Of a DNA stretch of 64,000 nt, positions 11,254 through 21,558 are shown one piece after another. Origin of the DNA: Cladobotryum mycophilum (lineage: Eukaryota > Ascomycota > Sordariomycetes > Hypocreales > Hypocreaceae). The position numbers and the translations under genes are program-made. How positions within the stretch are numbered: position 1 is the first letter of the stretch; every line of letters begins with the position of its first letter. The DNA is taken from positions 1,945,421-2,009,420 of the forward strand of contig JAVFKD010000015.1 in NCBI GenBank assembly GCA_036429605.1. The letters run 5' to 3'. Under the pieces are notes generated by a model. That model searched no databases and had not been told where the DNA came from. It was given only the letters and a program-made list of their open reading frames with translations.

Positions 11254-13367
11254 ATGGCTTCACTCAGACAGCTCGCGGCGACTGCGATTGCAGCCTCGCT
11301 GCCGGTAATCAATGCGCTTTACACAAACGGTTCTGTAATTGCGCCTTGCGATTCACCAATCTACTGCCATGGCGATATTCTCAAGGAGGTGGAATTGGCG
11401 CATCCATTCAGCGACTCCAAGACGTTTGTGGACATGTAAGTCTACTACTGATTAAACGCATGGGATTAGTGACGGTAGTGCTCACACGACTTGTCTCACC
11501 TCCCAGGCCCGCGATGAAACCACTCGCAGACATCCAAGCTGCCTTTGAGAAGCTCCCAAAGCCTCTCAAGAACGACTCTATTCTTCATGATTTCCTTTCC
11601 ACATACTTTGCTGACGCTGGTGGCGAGCTCATCGAAGTGCCCAAGGAAAAACTCCAGACCAACCCGACCTTCCTCAAGAAGCTCAAGGACCCCGTCATCA
11701 AGGAGTTCGTGTCCAAAGTCATCGACATCTGGCCCGACCTGACGCGTGAGTACGCCGGCCAGGTCGGGAACTGCACGGAGTGCCCCAACAGCTTCATCCC
11801 CGTGAAGCGCACGTTCGTCGTGGCCGGAGGGCGCTTCCGCGAGCCTTACTACTGGGATTCCTATTGGATCCTCGAGGGCCTGCTGCGCACTGGGGGCGCC
11901 TTTACGGAGATTGCTAAGAATACGATTGAGAACTTTTTGGACTTTGTCGAGGAGTTTGGCTTTGTTCCTAATGGAGCTCGTATTTACTACCTCAATCGTT
12001 CTCAGCCGCCGATGCTGTCGCAGATGGTCAAGATTTACATTGAGCACACCAATGACACCAGCATCCTCGACCGCGCTCTGCCTTTACTTGTCCAGGAGCA
12101 TCAGTTCTTCATGAACAATCGAACAATCAAGGTGAAGGTCGACGGCAAGGCATATCAGCTACAGCAATATGCCGTATCAAACACCCAACCCCGTCCAGAG
12201 TCTTTCCGAGAGGACTGGCAAACTGCTACCAACGCATCTTACTACGCCGCTTCCGGCATCATCTACCCCGAGAACAAGAAGCTCAATGAGTCTGAGTTGG
12301 CCACTGTCTATGCTAACCTGGCCACTGGCGCTGAGAGTGGTATGGACTATACGATTCGCTGGACTTCTAATCCTTCAGATGCTATGCGCGACGTTTACTT
12401 CCCGTTGCGTTCCCTGAACAACAAGAACATTGTACCCGTGGATCTCAATTCCATCCTATACGGCAACGAGGTTGCTATTGCTGGCTTCTTCAAGCAGACG
12501 GGTAACGAGACCGCCGCCAAGACATGGCACGATCAAGCCTCCAAGCGCAGCGATGCAATCCACGCCGTTTTCTGGAATGAGACTCAATTTAGCTATTTTG
12601 ACTACAACGTCACATCTTCCTCTCACAACATTTACGTCCCTGCTGATGACGATACCGCCGCTTACGATAGGGAGACTGCTCCTGAGGGCAAACAAGTCTT
12701 CTTCCACATTGCCCAATTCTACCCCTTCTGGATGGGCGCTGCCCCCACACACCTCAAGAACAACCCTTACGCCATCACTCGCATCTTCTCCCGCGTATCC
12801 AAGTATCTCGATGTCCGTCGTGGTGGTATCCCGTCTACCAACGTCAAGTCCGGCCAGCAATGGGATCAGCCCAGCGTCTGGCCCCCGCTGATGCACGTCC
12901 TGATGAAGGGCCTGCTCAACACCCCCGCCACTTTCGGCAAGGAAGATCCAAGCTACAAGTCTATTCATGCGCTGGCCCTGAGATTGGGACAGCGGTATCT
13001 TGACTCTACGTTTTGTACGTGGTACGCTACTGGCGGATCAACGTCCGAGACGCCCAAGTTGCAGGGTCTCACAGACAAGGATGTGGGTATCATGTTTGAA
13101 AAGTATGACGATAACTCCACGAACCATGCTGGTAGTGGAGGCGAGTACGAAGTCGTCGAGGGCTTTGGCTGGACAAACGGCGTGCTCATGTGGACTGCCG
13201 ATACTTTTGCCAATGCCCTTATGAGGCCCGACTGCGGTGATATCAAGCCAGCTCACACAACGCCGAAGCGGCAAGTTAGGAGTGCGGTGCAGTTGGATGC
13301 CAATGATGCTAGTAGAATTAAGAAGTTTGGCAAGAGGGCGCAGCTAGATATTCAAATGATGGTTTAG
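11254..13367 (+). CDS. Secreted trehalase, glycoside hydrolase family 37
   Basis: Exons 11254-11435 and 11507-13367 (71-nt intron), 680 aa. It hydrolyses trehalose to two glucose molecules. The N terminus is a signal peptide (about residues 1-21, ending near VINALY). Both GH37 signatures are present: GGRFREPYYWDSYW and QWDQPSVWPP, and the C-terminal part has the glycine-rich GSGGEYEVVEGFGWTNGV block. The architecture is that of the extracellular, animal-like GH37 enzymes: it lacks the long regulatory N terminus and calcium-binding site of cytosolic neutral trehalase Nth1. Several N-x-S/T sequons fit a secreted glycoprotein. The C-terminal tail (KRQVRSAVQL onwards) is basic and not recognised. 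Likely role: use of external trehalose. Confidence 0.93.
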
Positions 13368-13916
13368 AAGACAATTAAAGGGTCGAATAACGAAGTTAAA
13401 TAGTGTTAATTAGAGATCATTTAGGGTATTGAGCAACGCAGTATATAATGAGTTTATACCTATGAATCAGAGCTACAGCATGATATATCGACGCTTTTGT
13501 GCTGAAGTTGATAATGCTGAGTTGAATAAAAGGGAGGTTCATGCTGAGCGAATAGCAACTCGATCCAGATTGTTGCTGAAGCCCGAGTCAGCTCAGGAGC
13601 TAATGTCCCTACTTCAACCTCCCCGAACTAGGTTCAGGAGCGAATCCGTCGCGGGTGATAGATATACCCTGGCGTGGGGCATTGATGTTCCCACGTTGAG
13701 TATCGCAAGTCTAACCTCTAGTCCTTGGAACTATCGCAACAGTATTTGATCTGCCTGATCAAGGGGTGGAACATAAACACTGGAATGCTGAATATAATGG
13801 ACAGATTTATATCTACTGTTTCTCTTAATTCCTCTTGTGTCTGTTTATTCCTCTTGTGTCTGTTCATCCCTCATGTGCCTGACGATTTCCCTTGTATCCG
13901 GCGATTTCTCTCGTAT
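13368..13916. other. Short gene-free stretch downstream of trehalase
   Basis: AT-rich 3' flank of the trehalase gene, running into the minisatellite that starts near 13815. No conserved coding region was found. Confidence 0.45.
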
Positions 13917-13970
13917 CTAACGATATCTTTTGTTTCTGTTTATTCCTCTTGTTTCTGTTTGCTTTTCGAG
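13815..13970. repeat. Degenerate minisatellite, unit like ATTCCTCTTGTGTCTGTTT
   Basis: Imperfect units of about 18-20 bp (TTCCTCTTGTGTCTGTT and variants with CCCTCATGTGCCTG, TTTCTCTCGTATCT, TTCCTCTTGTTTCTG) are repeated about seven times. Units differ by substitutions, so the array is old. Confidence 0.65.
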
Positions 13971-14654
13971 TGTCACTACTATTTTTATCATGGGCTCTGA
14001 TCCGATGCTCTTTTTCTCCCGCATGCTGAGCGGATGGGAGCTCCCTATGACCTTCATCTCCTCTGTATTGTTGTTTACCCCGACCTCACATTGAAACAAG
14101 CAGCTTTGCGCTAGTGGGTTTGTTGGCTGTGAAAGATTTATACATCGTACTGATCTTTCTCTTTCTATATTTACGTACCTGGGTATGTACCCGGCGCTGA
14201 TGATACCCCGCTTGGCCGTAAAAAGGGTCATTATATTCCGACCATAATTACCTCCTTTCTCTCGCGGAAGAGGGTAGTTTAGGTTGTTAACACTCTTAAA
14301 TACGCCTGAGGTAAGTTGGTAGTTTGTAATAAGTTGAATGTAAAGAATACCGTGAATCCTATCTGTGGGTCTGTTGCAAAAGTGCAACTGCCGATATGTC
14401 TCTTCTCCGAGACCAGGTATATGGATGAAGATGCACTTTCTATCATTAACCCGTGTATGTTGCGCTGCAGTAAGAAAGTTCCTAAGCCATATGTTAGCCA
14501 ATGAAGACGGTAATAGTCTGGGTAGAAAAGAAATACCATGCTCCATCATGTGGTCAATACGAACTTGCTCACCACTAAGGAGCTTCAACATATTTGACTT
14601 GTCCAATCCTGTTCGTCCAATAAAGACATGACTCTTGACTCTTGATCTCCTCAT
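13917..14654 (-). pseudogene. Decayed P-loop GTPase fragment (AIG1/HSR1-like G domain)
   Basis: The minus-strand frame from 14654 opens with HVFIGRTGLDKSNMLKLLSG, which lines up with the G1 motif of fungal AIG1/HSR1-like GTPases (GxxGxGKST). A probable intron at 14465-14536 (GTATTT donor, GCTAAC branch, CTGCAG acceptor) leads to KCIFIHIPGLGEE, the G3 position (normally DTPG), then IHGILYIQLITNYQLTSG, a hallmark block of this family, and NIMTLFTAKRG, at the G4 position. The P-loop glycine is Asp, and the G3 Asp is His, so nucleotide binding is probably lost. No recognisable domain follows. Similarity is from memory of the family, so the assignment is moderate. Confidence 0.45.
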
Positions 14655-14689
14655 AGACTGCTATAAAGCGCAAAGATACCTCTGGAGGA

Positions 14690-14830
14690 ACAAGGGCAAT
14701 TTAGAGAAATAAGAGGAATGTAGAGGAATGTAGAAGAACGATAGTAATCAAGAGGAACAACAGTAATCTAGAAGAACAAGAGAAATCTGGAGGAATGACA
14801 GTAATCTAGAGGAATGAGAGTAATCTAGCC
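14690..14830. repeat. Degenerate minisatellite, unit like AGAGGAAYRACAGTAATCT
   Basis: Six to eight imperfect units containing AGAGGAAT or AGAAGAAC followed by AGTAATCT. The AGAGGAA core is the complement of the TTCCTCT core of the array at 13815-13970, so the two arrays lie in opposite orientation around the GTPase fragment. Confidence 0.6.
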
Positions 14831-14992
14831 ACAATGACCTATTGTTTCTCCCAATTAGGCCTACAAATAAGTATTGAAAAGTAACCGCATATTATCCTTT
14901 CAGTTTGAGCGTCACAGAATGGCTTGGGGTCATCGCCGAGAGTCTGAACAAGTCGACTTGGGGCAAGAAACCATGTTGTGAACCATCTTTTG

Positions 14993-17900
14993 TTAAGCCA
15001 AACCCAAAAACCTGAAAACTGAATTCATCCATGTATTTACACCTTGGTCCCGTAGACCTCTTACAAGATCTGCCGTGTCATAGCCTTCCCTCTCAAAATC
15101 AGCTAGCGCCATCTTCCAGTTCTGTATTTTGGCTGTACCTCCCGCCTTCAACAGGATATTACACAATTCATATCTCTGTGAACAGTCCCATTCCGCAATC
15201 CCAAGTTCAATTGCCTCAGAGGGACGATTCAAAACCCAATCCAACGGCGTCCGATTCATAGAATCTGCGTCATTGACATTTGCGCTATGCTTGAGCAACT
15301 CAACTACTAGAGACGGTGGGGCTATATGAAGAGGACTGCACTTGATAGCCGTTGACCCGCTCCACAGTGTGAGAACTATATTGGGATCTTGACCGTGCTG
15401 TGCCACGAGCGTAGCCAAACTGTACAGAGCTGTTTTCGGGATCTTATGTGGATCTTCGGTGATAGGGATACAAACCTTCTCGAGCAGCGCTTTGAAGAAA
15501 ACAAGATCTAGCTTTACGCTATAGCCGTTTTCCAGAAGTAAACGGGCGGCGTTTAAATACCCCTCCTGGAACACTCTACCCTGGGATGAAAAGACAAGCA
15601 GGCTGAGAAGTGGAAATTGAGGGCCAAAAGGCTTATGGGGAAGATGTCTCAAGTAGACCGAATATGTTTCTACCCAGTCACGAAGACTGAGGGTTAATCC
15701 GTTGGAGGCAATAAAGCGGAGGAAATTTTCTAACGCAGGTGTTGACGGTAGGATAGAAAATATAAATGACGACCGTAGTTTATAATTAGGTATGCTGTTA
15801 AGAAAGTGAAAGTGGCTGTTCCCTGTTGTAAGCTCAGATTGCTCAGCATGATACGCAATTCTTGCTACAAGTTGCGCGTCATGGTTTGGTTGTTCTAATT
15901 GATCTTGACTGGGCCGTGCAGAGATCCAATACTTTAGATGAAATGAATGTCCGTTTTCGTTGAAAATAACGGCAAGATCGCCGAGCACACTTCTCTTGAA
16001 AGACAGATCCATGACGAATTCTAGGACTGTCTGGTGCATGAATTGGGCATGATCTCCTTTGACCTCGACCAGCCCACCGCCCCAAGTCGAGATATCGCTC
16101 CTCAGCATCTCCTTCCTCTGAGTGTGTTTAGAATGTTGGAAAATTATGTTGTCCTTTTGTAGCTCTTCTTCTGCCTCTTGGTAGGTAGAGCAGCTTGAAG
16201 TAATTACGGCTCGTCTGATATGGTCGGCAGTAACGGGATGACCGTGCTGACGGATGAGCAGCTCGACAAGCACAAAGGTTCGACGGCGGTTTGAGAGGCT
16301 GATTCTCTCGATTATAAGTTCATAGAACTCACAAAGGTCATCTGGGAGCTCCTGAAGCTTTTGCTCCAAGGCTTGTCGCGAAGCAAAACCAGCATTTGTA
16401 GTACCCACACCCAACAGCTCATGCACTGCGAGCTTTACCCAAAGAAACACCCCGTTTGCTCTAGCAATGATAACTGGGATCAATTCAATGATGGAACGGT
16501 TACTTAATGAACCCCGTGTCAATGAGCGTGCAGCGTACTCCTCAATGTCTATTTTGGTGTAATCTTGCAAACCAAAGTTTGGATAATGGGAAAAGTGAGA
16601 TTGGAGAGACTGCCAGGGTCGGCTTGAGAAGCATACTTTTACTCGAGTCTTTGACGTCTGTGGTACCTCAACGAGCCCCCACAGGAACCGGCTGATCATA
16701 TCCGGATGGCCGTCAAACTCATCCAGAGCATCAAAGAAGAGTATTAGATCCATCGATATGGTATTCTGATCCAGGAGTAAACGAAGTATCCTCTCAAGCT
16801 TGGAGATCAGACTATGCCCATTCTCTCGATAAGCTACCGCTATTTCCGTAAGAAATTGTGTCTCAGGAGCTGTCTGATAGGGACGAAAGCGTTCAACGAT
16901 CTGCTGGAACTGTGGCTCCATTCTAAGGATGTTCGATTGCCCCTCCTTTATCTCTTGCTCGAGTTTCAGCTTCTCTTCATCGAGCCTCAGTATAGTTTCG
17001 TAATCATTTGTGAATAGACCTGTTTGCTGATAATGTGAACTTCCAATGCTATCGTGAAGTTTCTCCAGACCAGTCACCACTTTTTGCCATCTGATCTGGG
17101 CTCTTCGGATTTCGCCAGAAATTGTCGATTTTTCCTTTTCGAGCTCCTGGAAACTGTTCCACGTGGGTTGATGGAGCCGTTGAAAAGGACTGGAGTGAGA
17201 TGAAAGAATTTGGATTATGAGACTCCTCAAAACGCCCTCAAAGGATTTCTGGAGAGCAGCTCCCCGATAGTGAAAAAAGAAGCCAGCTGTAATCTCATGA
17301 GAGCATCTCCTCCAATCATGCAAAAGCTCCCAAGTCTGCTGGCTTCTGTAGATAAACTTCATGAGCGTGGATTTGCCGGAGCCAGGCTTGCCATGAATCC
17401 AGAATAGCCCAGAGCCTTCGTGGAGCCAATTGCAAAAGATTGGCAGATCAAATATCCATTTGAAGGTGTCTTGAAATGGTTCCTCAATCTGGTCAATGCG
17501 AAAGTCTAGTTCTGGCGAGTACAATTCGGTGTGAAGTTCTGAAATCTCTTTAGTACTGGTATGATGATAAAAGCCAAAGATGATAGGGTACAATACCTTT
17601 GAGAAACGACAGAAGCTGACCGAATTCTTTTATTATTACATAATCTTCCTGCAGCGTAGTATAGTCTATGACGTTCCAAAAAGAATTTGTATGAAGGTGC
17701 GTGTCGGTGTGTTGGTTTTTGAGGACGTCCAGAGGAAGCGTGTTTGGCTGTGTGCCACACAACTCTATAAGTAAAGACATGATTGACCCTAGATTTGTAT
17801 CACCTCTAGAAAACTTGACCATGTTTGTGTGATCATCGTTTATCGGAATCGTCAAGGCCTTGCTTTTGCGATTTTGGTGGCATGTTGCTGAATCGGGATT

Positions 17901-18972
17901 GACAAGAACCGCCAATGGGCCGTTTCTATCCCAGCTACCATCGGGTCGTTGCTATCGGGTGTAAGTAAAACTGTTTGGAAGTCTACCTCGAGACGGTTTC
18001 TGGACGACTGACAATGACTGTTCGCGATTCTTTTGTCTCATAGGCCCAAAAGATGCGCGCCGCTCTAGTGAAGGTTATTCCCTCAAATGACTTGTTTAGT
18101 TGCCGCAGATAGCTGCTACCGTTTTCGCGTGATAGGTCCTGAACAAGCATATCGTTTGCTTGTCCCTCCACCATTGCCATTAAATGAGACTGTTGCATCC
18201 CCAGACTGGGGACGCCGAACATGATGGCGCCTTGAACATTGTCAAGGATGCTGGCGACGCTCTTATCACGATCGGCAATTTGGACGAGAACCTCCTTAAG
18301 GACGATCCCACCAAGGCTATGAGCAAGAAACACAATTGATTTGGATGAATCGAGATTCCAGCCTCCAGACTTTAGTTGATAGATGAGGCTAAGCGCAATA
18401 TCGCCAATAGATTGGAATGAGTTGCCCCCATAAGCTTGGAATCATAACCGTAGATTATGGTGCGGACTCCGGGTAGAGATTTGGGTATCTCATCCCTCAG
18501 CCACATGTAGGACTTGTCTGATCCATGGGGTTGCCATGACCCAAACGCATGACTTGCCAACCCTGAGATGGCGATACAACTTGTTCACTTCTTTAGCCCT
18601 ATGAATGGAATGAATGAAGGGGTCCACATACTCCGCATGATGTTGGGATGGCGCTACATCATTAAGAACCGTAAAACCTTCGAAATGAGTATCGAGAATG
18701 ATCTTGTGCTCCGGTGGGTCGGATAGAGCAATTTCCCACTCTTGACGCTGTGGATGCAAACATTCAGGGATGCTCTTAAATTGAAGCGTCGCCACTTTCG
18801 ATGGTGACGCTTCCCATCGATCAGATGTCCTTGCGATTGATTGAATGGTGACATGGTCGGCTGCGATGCCCAGCGCCTGATTGAGTAGATGTGCTACATG
18901 ATGCGGGGTGGAAACGTGATTTGGCAACTTGCGCAGCCGGAAGACCTTTGGAATGCGATCAGACACGCTCAT
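14993..18972 (-). CDS. NLR-like STAND protein: SesB-type alpha/beta hydrolase - NACHT - ankyrin
   Basis: Exons (minus) 18972-18632, 18579-18013, 17951-17597 and 17538-14993, about 1269 aa with one base added to the C run at 18425-18429. The N-terminal half is the SesB lipase-like domain seen in fungal NLRs: CIAISGLASHAFGSWQP, YGYDSKL, and the nucleophile elbow FLAHSLGG (Ser near residue 199), then GVPSLGM and FSRGDTN. The NACHT ATPase has Walker A GKPGSGKS (about 473) and Walker B LILFFDALDEFDG (about 684), followed by FSSRPW. The C terminus has one or two ankyrin-like units (SPLHIA...VNDADSMNRTPLDW). Such proteins act in heterokaryon incompatibility and self/non-self recognition; this one's ligand is unknown. 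Introns of 52, 61 and 58 nt restore family alignment at each join. Donor 2 (GTCAGT) is less usual. Confidence 0.88.
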
Positions 18973-19731
18973 TTGAAGGCGTCACTAGAGACATTGGTTA
19001 CATGCGATAACTTGGATAAAGGGATAAGACATTAGAGTTGAAGATTTACCGTTGGGTCACAGTCATAGTCCTATTCCCACAGCGAGGCTGACTTGCCTTG
19101 ATTGATATCCATGAATCTGATTGCTTGAAACATGCAGGGGTCGATGCAGGTGTCACCAAAAGCCACCCAACGAAGGCCTATTGGACAGACGTCTCGGTAG
19201 ACGCCTTAGTAATAGATACTTCCTACCCGAATCAACAAAAGATAGCGTAACCATTCCAATCAAGACAAATATTCTTGGGTAAAAGCGCAAGCTACATATT
19301 CTCTTCTTCAACCTGAGCCTATCCGCCTAAACACGCCGCCCTCGAGCAGCTATACCACTGCCTCAGCCCTCACGACATTGCCTCTCCCTATTCCCTGCCC
19401 ACTATATTCCATCTCCACTCTCTTTTCTCATTCACATGCGCTTCTCCTACCATCTTTCAATGTCTCGCTCCATTTAAATTCCTAGGCTGGCCACCCTGTA
19501 GCCACTGGTTACAAGGAAATATGTGTGAACAAGTCTAGCACCTGTATAGTCAAATTTTCATAGGCTATCTAAGCAGGAGAGCATCGCTTAGCAGATTATA
19601 GCTCGGGCTGACATAGCAGTGTGCACATACTCTACAATTATATGACAAAAGTCTGCGCTCACTCCTCCTAGCAGTATCACGGATCTATGAGCGTGAGTCT
19701 TTGTCACCTGATTGTGCCTGCCAGCCTTCTT
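18973..19731. other. Upstream region of the SesB-NACHT gene
   Basis: No coding region was recognised. A pyrimidine-rich stretch at about 19300-19470 is the only compositional feature. The 3' flank of the F-box gene lies at the right end. Confidence 0.4.
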
Positions 19732-20868
19732 TTATATAGCTGTCCTCGTCGTCAACCCCCGAGCCCAGCTTCCAAGACCAACACGACGTGCTACTTTCCG
19801 TACCCCAAAGCAGTGCTTAATATGACGCAGAAAATTAGATCGAGATCTGGCACGAAGACGCATACCACGATATACGTCGTCTGGATTCAGGTTGTCTGGT
19901 ATCAACCGTGAGATAGTTGGAGATGTTAATCGAGTAGCATGGTTGTCAGAAAGCCAATCACAACCCAAACACCATAATCTGGTCTCTAGGCGGTTGTGCA
20001 CAAGAGAAGGGAAGCAAATCGATGCCATACCGCCACAAGGGTCAGCCATGCTGCGTCTGAGATCAGGGAGCATGAGAGGATCTTGACTTGATGGTTCTAA
20101 TGAAGCAGCCTGGTAAATCCCGTACTCATACAGCCGTCTTTCAGATAGTCGCGGTCGCTTTATGAGGGGGAGCCTGGCGATTTCTTCCTCGGAGCCATAG
20201 ATAGAAAGAGAGCGCTTCTTTGCTGCTCCCACACAGACAAGTTTTGAGCGCTTCTTGTGACGAATGTCCCTATGGCCATGAAAATAATGCCCCGGCAGAC
20301 TTAGCATCGTTGGTAATTCATCAAGTTGCCGTGAAGTCAGGCTGAAGCATATGCCAGCAGCGCCCCGCGGCATCACCTGCAAGGACCGATTCTTATCCAA
20401 ACACCACCAGCAGCACCTCTGACAAGTCGGGAGAAATAGGTAAGCTCCATATTCGCCGCAGGAAATGCATGCCTGTGACTGCAGTGCCGCATGGAGAGTA
20501 GCTGCGGAATGATATTGAATGAGTCTCGTGCGGCTCAGGGCAACCAGGGCCTTGGGTGCATACTCCATCAAATCCCTATAGGCATGGAGCGTCTGGACAA
20601 TGTTATACGCCCTCAGAGACGTCAGGGAGAATCGAGAGATGGACTGAAAGTCCGCCTCGCCAAGAATGAGGTGCATAACCTCGACAGGAAACGTATCCAG
20701 GACGCCTATCGACGACGCCATATCGCGGGTGATTCTCGACGGCTTGGGAGACTCGTCAACCCGAATCATTCCAGCATGATGCTCTGCTTCGGGACAAATA
20801 TGAGAAAGCCGTGAAATAAGGCCGTAATCTGTGACATCCGCCGGTGCGTTTGTGGGATGCGATACCAT
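19732..20868 (-). CDS. F-box domain protein
   Basis: Single exon, 378 aa from the ATG at 20868; an internal ATG at 20721 (MASSIGVLDTFP) would give a 329-aa form starting just before the F-box. The F-box is at about residues 55-95 (LDTFPVEVMHLILGEADFQS...SLTSLRAYNIV), which would bind Skp1 in an SCF ubiquitin ligase. It is followed by a Cys-rich block (ACISCGEYGAYLFLPTCQRC, then CWWC) typical of a large fungal F-box group with a small zinc-binding-like segment. The rest has basic stretches and no recognised substrate-binding repeat. The substrate is unknown. These genes are expanded and variable in ascomycetes, consistent with this accessory setting. Confidence 0.82.
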   Translation of the reverse strand: MVSHPTNAPADVTDYGLISRLSHICPEAEHHAGMIRVDESPKPSRITRDMASSIGVLDTFPVEVMHLILGEADFQSISRFSLTSLRAYNIVQTLHAYRDLMEYAPKALVALSRTRLIQYHSAATLHAALQSQACISCGEYGAYLFLPTCQRCCWWCLDKNRSLQVMPRGAAGICFSLTSRQLDELPTMLSLPGHYFHGHRDIRHKKRSKLVCVGAAKKRSLSIYGSEEEIARLPLIKRPRLSERRLYEYGIYQAASLEPSSQDPLMLPDLRRSMADPCGGMASICFPSLVHNRLETRLWCLGCDWLSDNHATRLTSPTISRLIPDNLNPDDVYRGMRLRARSRSNFLRHIKHCFGVRKVARRVGLGSWARGLTTRTAI

Positions 20869-21558
20869 TTTGAATGTAGTTTTGGAAGCACCTGTGATGG
20901 TAAGCGTGATGAGTTGATGGAATCAGAAACGAAGAATGAATGAACCCCTCCATTTACAACAATATATATGGCAAGAGGCTGGTCGGGAAAAGGTTTGACC
21001 AGGCCGAAAGGCTTTTTATATGCTCAAAGACTTCCCGCCGTCCTAGTGAAGGTTATTCATGCTAGGGTGGGTGGGAATTAGAGACACCTGTAGGTATTAT
21101 TGAGTGTATCACGACATAATAAGGATCCGTCAAGGTTTTATTAAGAAAATAAACTTAAATCATCATCTGCTAAATCTAACCAGTGGAAAAGTCAAACTAT
21201 GCCATTCGCAGATTAAACATTGCCCCTGACTCCCGTGTTGCCAAGCAAATTCCCATGCATACAATCTTTCATGCGATGTCCATCGCCCTCTTTGTCTGTC
21301 TTTCTCAAAAAGAAAAAAAGAAAAAAGAAGAAAGAAATAACAAAAATAACAAGACAAACATCTGTAATCCAACTCGAAATCCGTCAAACGAGTTCATCTA
21401 AATCCGCAACAAGTCCAGCCGTTGTCCATGAACATCTCGCATAAACTGTCACATCTCTTCTCATCAGACTCAAACTTAACCACATATCAGTCAAAATCCT
21501 TACTCATAACACTTCAAAGGCTGACATCAGGAGCAACTCTCAACATGGGCATGCGCAT
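20869..21558. other. Intergenic region between F-box gene and zinc-cluster gene
   Basis: F-box promoter at the left; the right half is the 3' flank of the zinc-cluster gene, with an A-rich stretch near 21305-21345. At 21041-21057 it shares CTAGTGAAGGTTATTC with the SesB coding sequence (18064-18079). Confidence 0.45.
20957..20971 (-). promoter_or_regulatory. TATA-like element upstream of the F-box gene
   Basis: ATATATATTG reads on the minus strand about 95 nt upstream of the start at 20868, a plausible core promoter position. Confidence 0.35.

Noticed and set aside
13815..14830. Spaced repeats considered as a CRISPR-like array
   Set aside because: Units are contiguous and degenerate, with no unique spacers; the genome is eukaryotic.
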